The position numbers and the translations under genes were made by a program. Shown in pieces: positions 1 through 7,482 of a DNA stretch of 43,364 nucleotides (positions are counted from its first letter, which is position 1; each line of letters starts with the position of its first letter). The stretch is from Frankiales bacterium. Its GTDB lineage: Bacteria > Actinomycetota > Actinomycetes > JAFAQI01. The notes below the pieces were generated by a model. It had not been told where the DNA came from, ran no database searches, and saw only the letters and a program-made list of their open reading frames with translations. The stretch spans positions 1 to 43,364 of the forward strand of contig JAICXQ010000015.1 of assembly GCA_025980325.1 (NCBI GenBank), given 5' to 3'.

Positions 1-1208
1 AACCCCTCGACGATGAGAGCGAACTCGTCGCCGCCGAGCCGGACGACCGCGTCGTCGGCGCGTGCGACCGCGCGCAACCGCGCACCGACCGTCGTGAGCA
101 GCTGGTCGCCGGCCCGGTGGCCGTAGCGGTCGTTGACCGACTTGAACGCGTCGAGGTCGGCGTAGATGACCGACACCGGTGCGCCGTTGCGACGGCGGCG
201 GGCGAGCGCCGCCTCCAGCTTGAGATCGAAGATGACCCGCTGGCCGAGCCCGGTGAGCGGGTCGTACAGGCGCTGCTCCGCGAGTTCCTGCGCGAGCCGG
301 TGCCGGCGGTGGTTCAGCACCACCAGCAGGATCACGACGATGGCGAGCAGGACGACGAGCGCAAGCACCACGCGGTCGCCGTGACTGGCGAGCGAGCCGT
401 AGAAGACGTCCTTCGGTTGCCCGGTCATCGCGCCCCAGCCGCCGACACCGACGGGCGCGAAGCTCGCCAGCATCGCCGTGCCGGCGCCGCCCGGCGCGGT
501 AAACGTCGTCGTCCCGGTACGACCGGCCAGCACCGAATGCACCGCGGTGCCGGCGGACAGCTTCGTGCCGACGAGCGACGGATCCGCGGCGGCCGTGACG
601 ACGCCTTGCCCGTCGACCGTGTACGCCGACGCCTTCGGTCCGATGGCGAGCTTCTGGACATAACCCTCGAGCGCCCACGAGCGAAGGTCGGCGTACGCGA
701 GGAAGATCGCGACCGGGATGCGGGCCCGCATGACCGGTACGGCGAAGGCGACGACGGAGTGCCCGCGGACCTTCATGACCGCGGACAGGCCCGGCTTGCC
801 GGCGAGCAGCGCCAGCCGCAGCGGCCCGTAGCCCGGATCGGTCGACGGAGGCAGCGCCGCGACCGACGGGTAGTACGAGATCGGCTTACCGGTGAGCGCG
901 ATCAGCGCGGCGCCGTAACCGGTCAGCGGCGAGGATGACGCGAACGCCTTCAGCCGCGCGGTGTCGGCCGGGCTGCGCGGCGTCAACTGCCACGACGCGG
1001 ACTGTGCCGCGGTGTCGACGGAGAGGAAGGTGAACTGGAGGTATTGGTCGGTGAGCCCGGCGAGCAGCTTCTCGACCTGGGCGCGGTCGGCGAGATGCAC
1101 CGACCGGGCCTGGCCGGTCGCGCTCAGCTGCGCCCAGCCGGTGATGCCGGCGAGCACCGTCACGATGAGCACACTCGAAGCCAACAGCGTGAACCGCCGC
1201 CACTGCAT
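1..1208 (-). CDS. Membrane diguanylate cyclase (GGDEF), 3' end beyond window
   Basis: Makes c-di-GMP from two GTP. Reading leftward from the ATG at 1206-1208, the protein has a TM helix at about residues 7-24, an extracytoplasmic sensor region of about 250 residues, a second TM helix near 280-302, then a GGDEF domain opening with DPLTGLG. The signature GGDEF is intact at residues 392-396. An RxxD (RADD) lies five residues before it, the position of the product-inhibition I-site. The frame stays open to the window edge, so the C-terminus is missing and an EAL domain further on cannot be excluded. The sensor looks Cache-like by layout only; its ligand is unknown. It is transcribed in the same direction as the small gene at 1403-1561, about 195 nt upstream. 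Confidence 0.9.
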   Translation of the reverse strand, partial: MQWRRFTLLASSVLIVTVLAGITGWAQLSATGQARSVHLADRAQVEKLLAGLTDQYLQFTFLSVDTAAQSASWQLTPRSPADTARLKAFASSSPLTGYGAALIALTGKPISYYPSVAALPPSTDPGYGPLRLALLAGKPGLSAVMKVRGHSVVAFAVPVMRARIPVAIFLAYADLRSWALEGYVQKLAIGPKASAYTVDGQGVVTAAADPSLVGTKLSAGTAVHSVLAGRTGTTTFTAPGGAGTAMLASFAPVGVGGWGAMTGQPKDVFYGSLASHGDRVVLALVVLLAIVVILLVVLNHRRHRLAQELAEQRLYDPLTGLGQRVIFDLKLEAALARRRRNGAPVSVIYADLDAFKSVNDRYGHRAGDQLLTTVGARLRAVARADDAVVRLGGDEFALIVEG

Positions 1209-1402
1209 CCCGAACCCCCGGATCAACGATGGGGCGGGGCACCTGGGACAGGGGCGGCCCCGCATAACGGACATCGGTGACGAGGGGCCGGCAGGTGAAG
1301 CCTTTGCGACGAAGATGACGTGTACTGACTACCTCGACGATCAATACCGTCCCAACGGGCTACGCCGTGTGGTGCCCGCGAAGGGCATGGCGGGACCGGC
1401 AG

Positions 1403-1561
1403 TCAGGCCGACCGCTTCAGCGGCCGCAGCCAGCTGTCGTCGCTGTGCTCCTCGGCGTACATCCGGCGGGAGTTCGGACCGCGCTCGTCGAGCAGGTCGA
1501 GCAGCAGCGTGATCGGAACGCCGCGGGCGAGCAGGTCGAGTGGGTCTGGCATCCGTTGCAT
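1403..1561 (-). CDS. Small uncharacterised soluble protein, 52 aa
   Basis: The ATG at 1559-1561 has a strong GGAGGTGG Shine-Dalgarno just upstream, which favours it over an in-frame start 39 nt further up. The product is acidic to neutral with no signal peptide or TM helix. Its central segment, DPLDLLARGVPITLLLDLLD, resembles short actinobacterial hypothetical proteins I have seen but cannot name. It sits alone between the sialidase-like gene and the diguanylate cyclase, both on the same strand. No function is assigned. Confidence 0.65.
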   Translation of the reverse strand: MQRMPDPLDLLARGVPITLLLDLLDERGPNSRRMYAEEHSDDSWLRPLKRSA

Positions 1562-1711
1562 GACGCCACCTCCGATGCCGGCCGCGTTACGGCCGTTCAT
1601 CTAATACATCGGGGCCGAACGGAGCAGGAAGAACCCGCCATCCGGGTGAAATCCGGACAGACCGATCCCCGTGATGCCGATCCCGTACCGACGGCTGGTT
1701 TCGCCGACCTT

Positions 1712-3331
1712 CTAGTGACGCGCGGTGTCGCGCGTGATGTACGGCGACGATCCGCGCAACGCCGGCCCGCTGACTTCGCGGATCACCACGCCCTGCATGT
1801 CGTCGGCGGCGCCGTGCGTCGTGCCCTCCTCGTACGACACCGTGTCGTCGTCGTTCTCGCCGTCGATGCGCTTGGTGCTGCACGACAGGTACGTCGTGCA
1901 GGTGTCGACCTCGGTCGCCCACACGCGGCCCTGGTCGATCGGCGACGACACGACGTCGAGGAAGTCGTACATGCGGCCGCAGCGACCACCGGACTCGCCA
2001 CCGCAGTCGCCGCGGTGCACCGGGTCGTACTGCGGGTTCGCGATGTTCGACAGGAACAGCGGGTTCGCCGACAACGCGTCGGTCGACATCACGACGTAGC
2101 TGTTCCACGGCCGGGTCTTGTCCTTCGAGCCACCGGTCGACGTGGTGCCCGGGAACGTGATCGCGATCCGGCCCGGGTCGCCGACGTCGATGCTCGGGAA
2201 GTCGACCTCGCGCACGCCCGGCGGCGCGATCATCAACGGCGTGCTCCACGTCGCGCCGTGGTCCTTGCTGATCGTCAAGAACGGCAGGTTGCGGCCGCCG
2301 CCCTGCCAGACGTAGTAGAGCGTGCCGTTGCGGTCGACGGCGACCGACGCCTGCTCGCCGTCCATGCTGACCTTCGAGACCTGCACGGTGTTGAACGTCG
2401 TCGCGGCGTCGTCGGAGATCGCGATCATCGGGATGTCGCAGTAGCCGCGCGGCACGAACAGCCGGCCGTCCTTGTCGGTGACCGCGTGGCCGTGCAGGCT
2501 GCCGCAGATCCCGTCGTTGTGGCTGTCGTCCAACCCGGCGAGGTACTGCGGGTTGACCGCTTCGTAGCCGGACTGGTTGCCCTGCACGAACGTCTTGCCG
2601 CCGTCGAAGGACCGGATGCACGAACCGTCGGCGACCTGATTGACGCAGTAGTAGACGATCTTCTGGTAGTTCGCGTCGGTCAGCGGGATCGGAACGCTCT
2701 TCGGCTCGACGCCGCTGATCAGCGTCTGGTGGTCGTTGACACCGGCGCTGGTGAGCAACGTCTGCGTCCACGTCTTGCCTTGGTCGTCGCTGAACGCAAG
2801 ATGAGCGCCGTTCACGCCCTGCAGGTCGATGTCGAAGATGCGGCCGGGGCTCTGCGGAACGTTCGGGTCGACGTAGATGTACGGATCGGTCGAGACGACC
2901 ATCGTGTTCTGGCCGGCGACGTTCGGCTGTTCGTTCTGCCAAGTGCGCCCGCCGTCGGTCGAACGCATGACCAGCGTGCGCGGTTCGTTCTTCGGCGGGT
3001 TGCCGGGGACCGCGTCGAACGCCGCCGCAGTCGTGTAGATCGCGCCCTTGTGGTCGAGGCCGAGCGTCGGCTCCGCGGACTGCCGGCCGATGTAGCTCTG
3101 CGCGAGCACCAGCTTCGGTCCGTGGTACGCGATCGCCTTGTTCGCGAGCACCGTCGAGGGATTCGACGGGTCGCTCGCGACCCGGATCGCGTGGTACGCG
3201 GCGAAGCCACCCGGTGCGGCGCCGAAGGTCGACTGGTTGAGCGCGCTGCTGTTGGCCTGACTCGCGACGGTGATCGCAAGCGACGCTCCGAGCGCCATGG
3301 AAGCAAGGACCGCGATGCGACGACGTGACAT
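1712..3331 (-). CDS. Secreted Asp-box (BNR) beta-propeller, sialidase-like
   Basis: Predicted exported protein of 539 aa. The N-terminus, MSRRRIAVLASMALGASLAI, is a typical signal peptide; an upstream extension in the same frame has no hydrophobic segment and overlaps the regulator gene, so ATG 3329-3331 is preferred although no strong SD is visible. Several Asp-box motifs are visible (STDGGRTW, SDDQGKTW, SFDGGKTF, SKDHGATW), the hallmark of sialidase-like propellers. I did not recognise the full set of sialidase catalytic residues, so the substrate is open: it could be a glycosidase or only a binding propeller. It lies 41 nt downstream of the XRE-TPR regulator on the same strand, suggesting co-transcription. 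A second propeller gene lies at 5345-6802. Confidence 0.8.
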   Translation of the reverse strand: MSRRRIAVLASMALGASLAITVASQANSSALNQSTFGAAPGGFAAYHAIRVASDPSNPSTVLANKAIAYHGPKLVLAQSYIGRQSAEPTLGLDHKGAIYTTAAAFDAVPGNPPKNEPRTLVMRSTDGGRTWQNEQPNVAGQNTMVVSTDPYIYVDPNVPQSPGRIFDIDLQGVNGAHLAFSDDQGKTWTQTLLTSAGVNDHQTLISGVEPKSVPIPLTDANYQKIVYYCVNQVADGSCIRSFDGGKTFVQGNQSGYEAVNPQYLAGLDDSHNDGICGSLHGHAVTDKDGRLFVPRGYCDIPMIAISDDAATTFNTVQVSKVSMDGEQASVAVDRNGTLYYVWQGGGRNLPFLTISKDHGATWSTPLMIAPPGVREVDFPSIDVGDPGRIAITFPGTTSTGGSKDKTRPWNSYVVMSTDALSANPLFLSNIANPQYDPVHRGDCGGESGGRCGRMYDFLDVVSSPIDQGRVWATEVDTCTTYLSCSTKRIDGENDDDTVSYEEGTTHGAADDMQGVVIREVSGPALRGSSPYITRDTARH

Positions 3332-3372
3332 GCCTAGCGTTTCGCCGTACGACTGCGGTCTTCCTGCCCTCG

Positions 3373-4758
3373 CTAGCCGCGTTTGCTCACCGGCGCGACA
3401 AGAGCGGTCGAGCGCAGGCCGAGCGAGGCGCCCGCGCGCCGGTACGCGTCGCGCGCCTCGTCCGCTTCGCCGACGTCGTCGAGCTCGACGCCGAGTTGGT
3501 ACCAGAACTGCGCGGCCTCGCGATCCGCGTTCGCTCCGGTCAACGCCGTGACCGCCGCCCGGTACGACGACCGGGCGGACGTCACATCGCCGCGGACGAC
3601 CGCGATGCGGGCTCGCAGCGCATGCACGTGCGCGCGAGCGAGCGGCGCATCGGTCGCCTCGGATTCGGCCTGGTCGGCCAGCCGTTCGGCCGCGTCGAGA
3701 TCGCCGGCCAGCAACCGGGCGTGCGCAAGGTCGGCGTCGCAACGGGCGAGGTCGACTTGGCCGGCACCGGCGGCGACCAGGTCGAGACGCGCCCGGGTGA
3801 GCTGCTCCTCTGCGGCCTCGACCGCCGGCGGATCCTCGGCCAGCAAGGACGTGCCGAGTTGCAGCCGCAGCCGGCTCAGGTTGCGCGCATCGTCGCCTTC
3901 GCCGAACAACGCGAGCGCCTTTTCGGCCAGCCGCACCGCTTCGCGATGGTCGCCCTGGTTGTACGCGATGACGCTCGCGTTCCAGTACGCGCTGCCGCGG
4001 GCCGCCGGCGTACCGCGTTCTTCCGCCGCCGCGACGACGTGCCGGCACAGCCGGGTCGCGTGGAAGACGTCGCCGCGTTCGAAATACGCGGCCGCCACCG
4101 TCAACGTCAACTGCAGCGCTTCGTCGAGACCGGCAAGACCGCGCTCGATCAGCTGCGACTGCGCCTGCTCGCCGATGTCGATCGCACGGGCGAGGTCGCC
4201 GGCTTCGCGGTAGCACCGGCACAGACCGATCCGCGCCCGCAACCAACCGGTGCCGTCGGGAGCACCGCCCAACTGCTCGTAAAGCTCGGCGGCTTCGGTC
4301 AGCTTCCCTTGCGCTTCATATGTTCCGGCCAGCAACGCGCGCGCCTCGTCGAGCCAGCGCCCGCGCAACGGCTCGCGCATGACGTCGTGCAGCTGGCGCT
4401 CGGCTTCGCTGAGCTCGCCGGAACGCAACGCCATCTCGGCGTAGCGCAAGGCGAGAACGAGGCGGTTGTCGTCGTCGGCATCGCGGCCGGTGAGCAGATG
4501 CGCTGCGGTGGTGCCGAGTCGTTCGGCGATGATCGTGAGCACGCGGGTGTCCGCGCGCCGTTGGCCGGCTTCGATCCGCGAGACGTACGCGACCGACATG
4601 TCGTCGCCGGCAACCTCGGCTTGCCTTAGTCCGCGGGCGAGTCGCAGTTCGCGGATCCGGGCGCCGATGGCGGCGAGCTCGTCCGATGGATCCGCTTTTG
4701 CGCCCGCGTTCGGGCCGGGTGTGCGCCGCCGCGGAGCCGAGGTGCCACCTCTCGGCAC
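3373..4758 (-). CDS. XRE-family HTH regulator with TPR array (RRNPP-like)
   Basis: Cytoplasmic DNA-binding regulator of 461 aa. The GTG at 4756-4758 is chosen because GAGGTGGGGG lies just upstream; the longer frame has a low-complexity N-terminus. Residues about 28-91 form an XRE helix-turn-helix (RIRELRLARGLRQAEVA, then AYVSRIEAGQRRA). The rest, about 100-445, is alpha-helical TPR-like repeats (for example AEMALRSGELSEAERQLHDV and RLAEKALALFGEG). XRE plus TPR is the architecture of RRNPP peptide receptors such as PlcR, NprR and Rgg. A 47-aa exported peptide is encoded divergently at 4936-5079, strengthening the analogy. Downstream is the sialidase-like gene, a likely target or co-transcribed partner. 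Peptide sensing is inference; many actinobacterial XRE-TPR proteins have no known ligand. Confidence 0.85.
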   Translation of the reverse strand: MPRGGTSAPRRRTPGPNAGAKADPSDELAAIGARIRELRLARGLRQAEVAGDDMSVAYVSRIEAGQRRADTRVLTIIAERLGTTAAHLLTGRDADDDNRLVLALRYAEMALRSGELSEAERQLHDVMREPLRGRWLDEARALLAGTYEAQGKLTEAAELYEQLGGAPDGTGWLRARIGLCRCYREAGDLARAIDIGEQAQSQLIERGLAGLDEALQLTLTVAAAYFERGDVFHATRLCRHVVAAAEERGTPAARGSAYWNASVIAYNQGDHREAVRLAEKALALFGEGDDARNLSRLRLQLGTSLLAEDPPAVEAAEEQLTRARLDLVAAGAGQVDLARCDADLAHARLLAGDLDAAERLADQAESEATDAPLARAHVHALRARIAVVRGDVTSARSSYRAAVTALTGANADREAAQFWYQLGVELDDVGEADEARDAYRRAGASLGLRSTALVAPVSKRG

Positions 4759-4862
4759 GTAACCCCCACCTCCCCAGGGTGATGACGCGGCAGATCCCGC
4801 CCGGGCAACCGTATGGGCAATTCGAGGCGCTGTCCCGCAAGGGTGAAATTTTCCTGTTCTAG

Positions 4863-4904
4863 TTGACATCCTTATTTGACTCTGTCTGACTGCTCGTCTG
4901 AAGG
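4863..4904 (+). promoter_or_regulatory. Candidate promoter/operator between regulator and peptide genes
   Basis: A consensus -35 hexamer TTGACA lies at 4863-4868, followed by a second TTGACT at 4876-4881 and a repeated GTCTGA (4884-4889 and 4897-4902). No good -10 is seen at ideal spacing. This AT-richer patch separates two divergent starts (4758 and 4936), so it is the natural place for the XRE protein to bind. Assigned from sequence only. Confidence 0.35.
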
Positions 4905-4935
4905 CGACCGTCGCCTCCGGGAGGGGAGCAGTCCG

Positions 4936-5079
4936 ATGAGCAGGGTTAGCCGCCGCATGCGCTTTTTCAGTGCTGCATTGCTTCTGGTCGGCACGTTAGT
5001 GTCGGGGATGTCCGGGATTGTCGGACATGGAAGTGCCCATTCTTCGCGGGTTTTGGCGAGCGGAACGTGGTGCTGCTGA
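4936..5079 (+). CDS. Small exported peptide, candidate signalling pheromone, 47 aa
   Basis: The ATG at 4936 follows a strong SD (GGGAGGGGAGC); the frame opens earlier, but the upstream part is charged and lacks an SD. The product has a basic n-region (R3, R6, R7, R9), a hydrophobic core FFSAALLLVGTLVSGMSGIV, then a short polar tail ending in GTWCC. A signal peptidase site could fall after GSA, releasing a 13-residue peptide. Length, charge pattern and short C-terminal tail match propeptides of Gram-positive signalling systems, and the gene is divergent to an XRE-TPR regulator. It could also be a small secreted effector or bacteriocin-like peptide; the paired terminal cysteines are unusual for a linear pheromone. 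Confidence 0.6.
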   Translation: MSRVSRRMRFFSAALLLVGTLVSGMSGIVGHGSAHSSRVLASGTWCC

Positions 5080-5163
5080 CTCGCCGGGCCACTCCGTAAT
5101 GACTAGCCAACCTCGGGCGATGGACGAATACAGAGGTCGGGCCGGTCGGACTCGGAGGCAACT

Positions 5164-5337
5164 ATGGCGATCGCGGTACGGTGCGAGGCTTGTCAAATAG
5201 AAGCCAGCGCCGTCGCGCCGGCCGAGTTACGGGTGTTCCTCGACCGGCATCGCGATCCCGACGAGTGCGCGGAGCGCATCCAGGGCCGGACCGAACTCGC
5301 GATCCGTCTACCGCGGCCGCTGCGCCGAACCGCCTGA
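5164..5337 (+). CDS. Small uncharacterised protein, 57 aa
   Basis: The ATG at 5164-5166 is preceded by a good SD (CGGAGGCAACT). The frame gives a soluble, charged 57-aa protein with an early CEAC cysteine pair, a helical middle (AELRVFLDRHRDPDECAERI) and an arginine-rich end. The cysteines C8, C11 and C36 might bind a metal, but this is speculation. The gene is convergent with the propeller gene at 5345, leaving 7 nt between stop codons. A copy of the AATGACTAG motif lies 58 nt before the start. No family recognised. Confidence 0.6.
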   Translation: MAIAVRCEACQIEASAVAPAELRVFLDRHRDPDECAERIQGRTELAIRLPRPLRRTA

Positions 5338-5344
5338 GCGCGGG

Positions 5345-6802
5345 TTAGTTCGGGGCGCCGATCGCGGTGCCGCCGGTCTGGACGGCGTAACCGGTGTAGG
5401 TGTTCTGGCCGCCGAGGTTCGGCGAGTCGTGCGAGTAGGCGATGTGCGCCCACCCGGACTGGTCGGTGTCGACACCGAAGTCGTCGAAGAGCTGCCGGTT
5501 GCCGTTGCAGGAGAAGCCGCTCTCGCAGACCGGTCCCTTGTGCACGTCGACGACCTTGGTCGTCGTCCAGTGGCCGGTCACGGACTGCACGAGGGTCTCG
5601 GCGAAGTAGACGCTCCAAAGCTGGTTCGCGCCGGTGCCCTGCGCGCCGTAGTAGACGAGGTCGACGCCGCTGTTCGTCGCGACGAGCCACGGGAAGATGG
5701 CCTGCGAACCGGTGCTCAACGCGTTGGAGCACGTCCACGTGTCGCCATGGTTGGTTGACATCGCGACGTACACCGCCTTGTCGTTGCTGACGGCGTAGAA
5801 GAGGTTGCCGTTCGGCGCGACGGAGACGTCGGGGAAGTTGTGGTCGAGTCCGTTCGCGCCGAACTTCGTCGTGCACGGGATCGCCTTGTCGGTCCACGTG
5901 GCGCCGCCGTCGTTCGAGACGCCGAGGAACGCTTCGTTGAACGACGCGCCGCTCGAAGTGCTCGGCGCGACGAAGCTCTGGTACGCCCAGAACTGACCGG
6001 CTGCGGCGCCTTTGGTGTTGACGTGGTCGATGACGAGGTTGCCGTGCTGGTTGGCGCCGGACTTGTAGTCGCTGTCGGGGATGACGCGCGAGCTCTGGGT
6101 GAACGTCTGGCCGCCGTCGTCGCTGCGCAGTACGTCGATGTTGCCGGTCGCGACGTCGTGGTAGCTCAGCAGCGCGGTCGACGCGCCGGACGCCGCGATC
6201 CAGTCGCGGTCGTCACCGGGTACGCCGACGACGACGGGAACCTGGCTGAACGTCTTGCCGTCGTCGATCGACGTGGCCACGTTGACCGACGCGAGGTTCA
6301 GGCTGGCGACATAGATGCGGTACTTGTGCGCGGTCGGGTCCTGCACCGGCGCGATCGCGATGTCGACGTCGCCACCGGAGAGGCCGACGCCGCCCACGGC
6401 GTTCGGTTGCCCTTCGTAGGTCAAGGCGCACGCAGCAGCCGGCGACGTGCCCCGCGCCTGGTGGCCGGCCCAGAACTCGCTCCCGCCGCCGAGCCCGTCT
6501 TCGGAACCGAGCGCGACGAGGTTGGCCTTGGAGACGTGGATCGAGGGCTCACCGGCGACGTTCGTCCCGCAACCGGTCGAACCGGGGGTCTGGGTCTGCA
6601 ACTGCCCGACCGCGAAGCTCGCGGGCGCGGCGACCGGTGGCGCGGGTGGCCGCTTCGGCAGCCGCGGCGGGTGCGTCGGATGTGACGGGTGCCTTGGATG
6701 CGACGGGTGGGCCGGCTGGCCGATCGCCGGGACGGCGCCCGCGGCCGCGAGCGTTACCGCCAGTCCCCCGACGAGTGCGGACACGAACCGGCGGCGGGGC
6801 AT
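5345..6802 (-). CDS. Secreted Asp-box beta-propeller with His-Pro linker
   Basis: Exported protein of 485 aa. The ATG at 6802 follows AGGAGG. Residues 1-29 are a signal peptide ending near AIGQPA. They are followed by a His-Pro tract (HPSHPRHPSHPTHP, about 32-45) and a proline-rich linker to about residue 57. The rest is a propeller with Asp-box motifs SIDDGKTF, SDDGGQTF, SNDGGATW and STNHGDTW. It is a paralogue by architecture of the product of 1712-3331. Enzymatic activity is unproven; a carbohydrate- or glycan-binding role is equally possible. The His-Pro tract could span the cell wall or bind metal. A 9-bp hairpin sits just upstream of the SD, between this gene and the phosphatase gene on the same strand. 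Confidence 0.8.
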   Translation of the reverse strand: MPRRRFVSALVGGLAVTLAAAGAVPAIGQPAHPSHPRHPSHPTHPPRLPKRPPAPPVAAPASFAVGQLQTQTPGSTGCGTNVAGEPSIHVSKANLVALGSEDGLGGGSEFWAGHQARGTSPAAACALTYEGQPNAVGGVGLSGGDVDIAIAPVQDPTAHKYRIYVASLNLASVNVATSIDDGKTFSQVPVVVGVPGDDRDWIAASGASTALLSYHDVATGNIDVLRSDDGGQTFTQSSRVIPDSDYKSGANQHGNLVIDHVNTKGAAAGQFWAYQSFVAPSTSSGASFNEAFLGVSNDGGATWTDKAIPCTTKFGANGLDHNFPDVSVAPNGNLFYAVSNDKAVYVAMSTNHGDTWTCSNALSTGSQAIFPWLVATNSGVDLVYYGAQGTGANQLWSVYFAETLVQSVTGHWTTTKVVDVHKGPVCESGFSCNGNRQLFDDFGVDTDQSGWAHIAYSHDSPNLGGQNTYTGYAVQTGGTAIGAPN

Positions 6803-6815
6803 CGTCGAACCTCCT

Positions 6816-6844
6816 GGGAAGGGGCGCTGTCACAACCCCTTCCC
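6816..6844 (-). terminator. Hairpin before the propeller gene
   Basis: A perfect 9-bp inverted repeat (GGGAAGGGG at 6816-6824, CCCCTTCCC at 6836-6844) with an 11-nt loop. On the minus strand it follows the phosphatase stop by 33 nt and precedes the AGGAGG of the propeller gene. There is no T-run after it, so it may be a weak terminator or a 5'-UTR element. A tandem AAACCGGAC duplication lies next to it at 6852-6869. Confidence 0.5.
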
Positions 6845-6877
6845 GACCGCTAAACCGGACAAACCGGACGAGTCGCC

Positions 6878-7453
6878 TTACTCGCCGGTGAACGCCGCCG
6901 AGATGACGTCGACCGCGGCGGAGATCAGCGTCCACGCCTCGTCGTACACCTGCGCGGATCGGCGGTACGGATCGGGGACGTCGTCGGCGCTCGGATCGAC
7001 CGGGCCGGCCAGACCGCGCCGCGCCCCGGCCAGTGCGAGCAGCGCCTCCGCCCGAGTCGCCGGATCGGTTGCGGTCGGCCACGCGTCGCGATTGTCGGCC
7101 AGCACGCGCGCGAACTCGCGCAACGTGAACAGCTTCGGCAGCGCCCGCGGCGCAAGGCGAGCGGTCGCGGCCCGATGCTCGCGCGTCATCGCGAGGATCA
7201 GGTCGGCCGAATCGGCCATCGACCGGCGCAGGTCACGGGCCGCGAAGCCCTCGACGTCGATGCGGTCGCGGGTCAGCAGTCGCGCCGCGTCCGGATGGAT
7301 CGGCTCGCCGACCAGCGCACCGGTGCCCGCACTCGTGACGTCGAACGGCATCGCCGGACCGAGCCGGGCCGCAAGCCGATGCCGCAGCAGACGTTCCGCG
7401 GTGGGCGACCGGCAGATGTTGCCCGTGCAGACGAACAACACCGCGAACCGCAC
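6878..7453 (-). CDS. Low-molecular-weight protein-tyrosine phosphatase
   Basis: Removes phosphate from tyrosine or arginine residues in proteins; in the cytoplasm. The catalytic P-loop CTGNICRS is at residues 9-16 (CX5R with C9 and R15) right after the first strand, RFAVLFV. The general-acid loop is visible as DVPDPYRRS near residues 162-170. The GTG at 7451-7453 puts the P-loop at the family's usual position; a longer upstream frame overlaps copCD and is discarded. At 191 aa it is slightly longer than the classical 150-160-aa form. It follows the CopC-CopD gene by 29 nt on the same strand. In Gram-positives such enzymes often act on capsule or wall-polymer kinases, but no kinase is seen here. 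Confidence 0.9.
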   Translation of the reverse strand: MRFAVLFVCTGNICRSPTAERLLRHRLAARLGPAMPFDVTSAGTGALVGEPIHPDAARLLTRDRIDVEGFAARDLRRSMADSADLILAMTREHRAATARLAPRALPKLFTLREFARVLADNRDAWPTATDPATRAEALLALAGARRGLAGPVDPSADDVPDPYRRSAQVYDEAWTLISAAVDVISAAFTGE

Positions 7454-7482
7454 AAAGCGCAAGTCAAGCAGAACCCGACGGC

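Noticed and set aside
1281-1325. A possible c-di-GMP (GEMM) riboswitch upstream of the diguanylate cyclase (minus-strand GTCGCAAAGGC)
   Set aside because: Only a short GCAAAG-like piece matches; the flanking tetraloop-receptor pattern and stems of GEMM-I are not present.
1712-4246. A start for the propeller gene inside the regulator gene (to 4246)
   Set aside because: The signal peptide begins at 3331 and the upstream part is out-of-frame regulator sequence.
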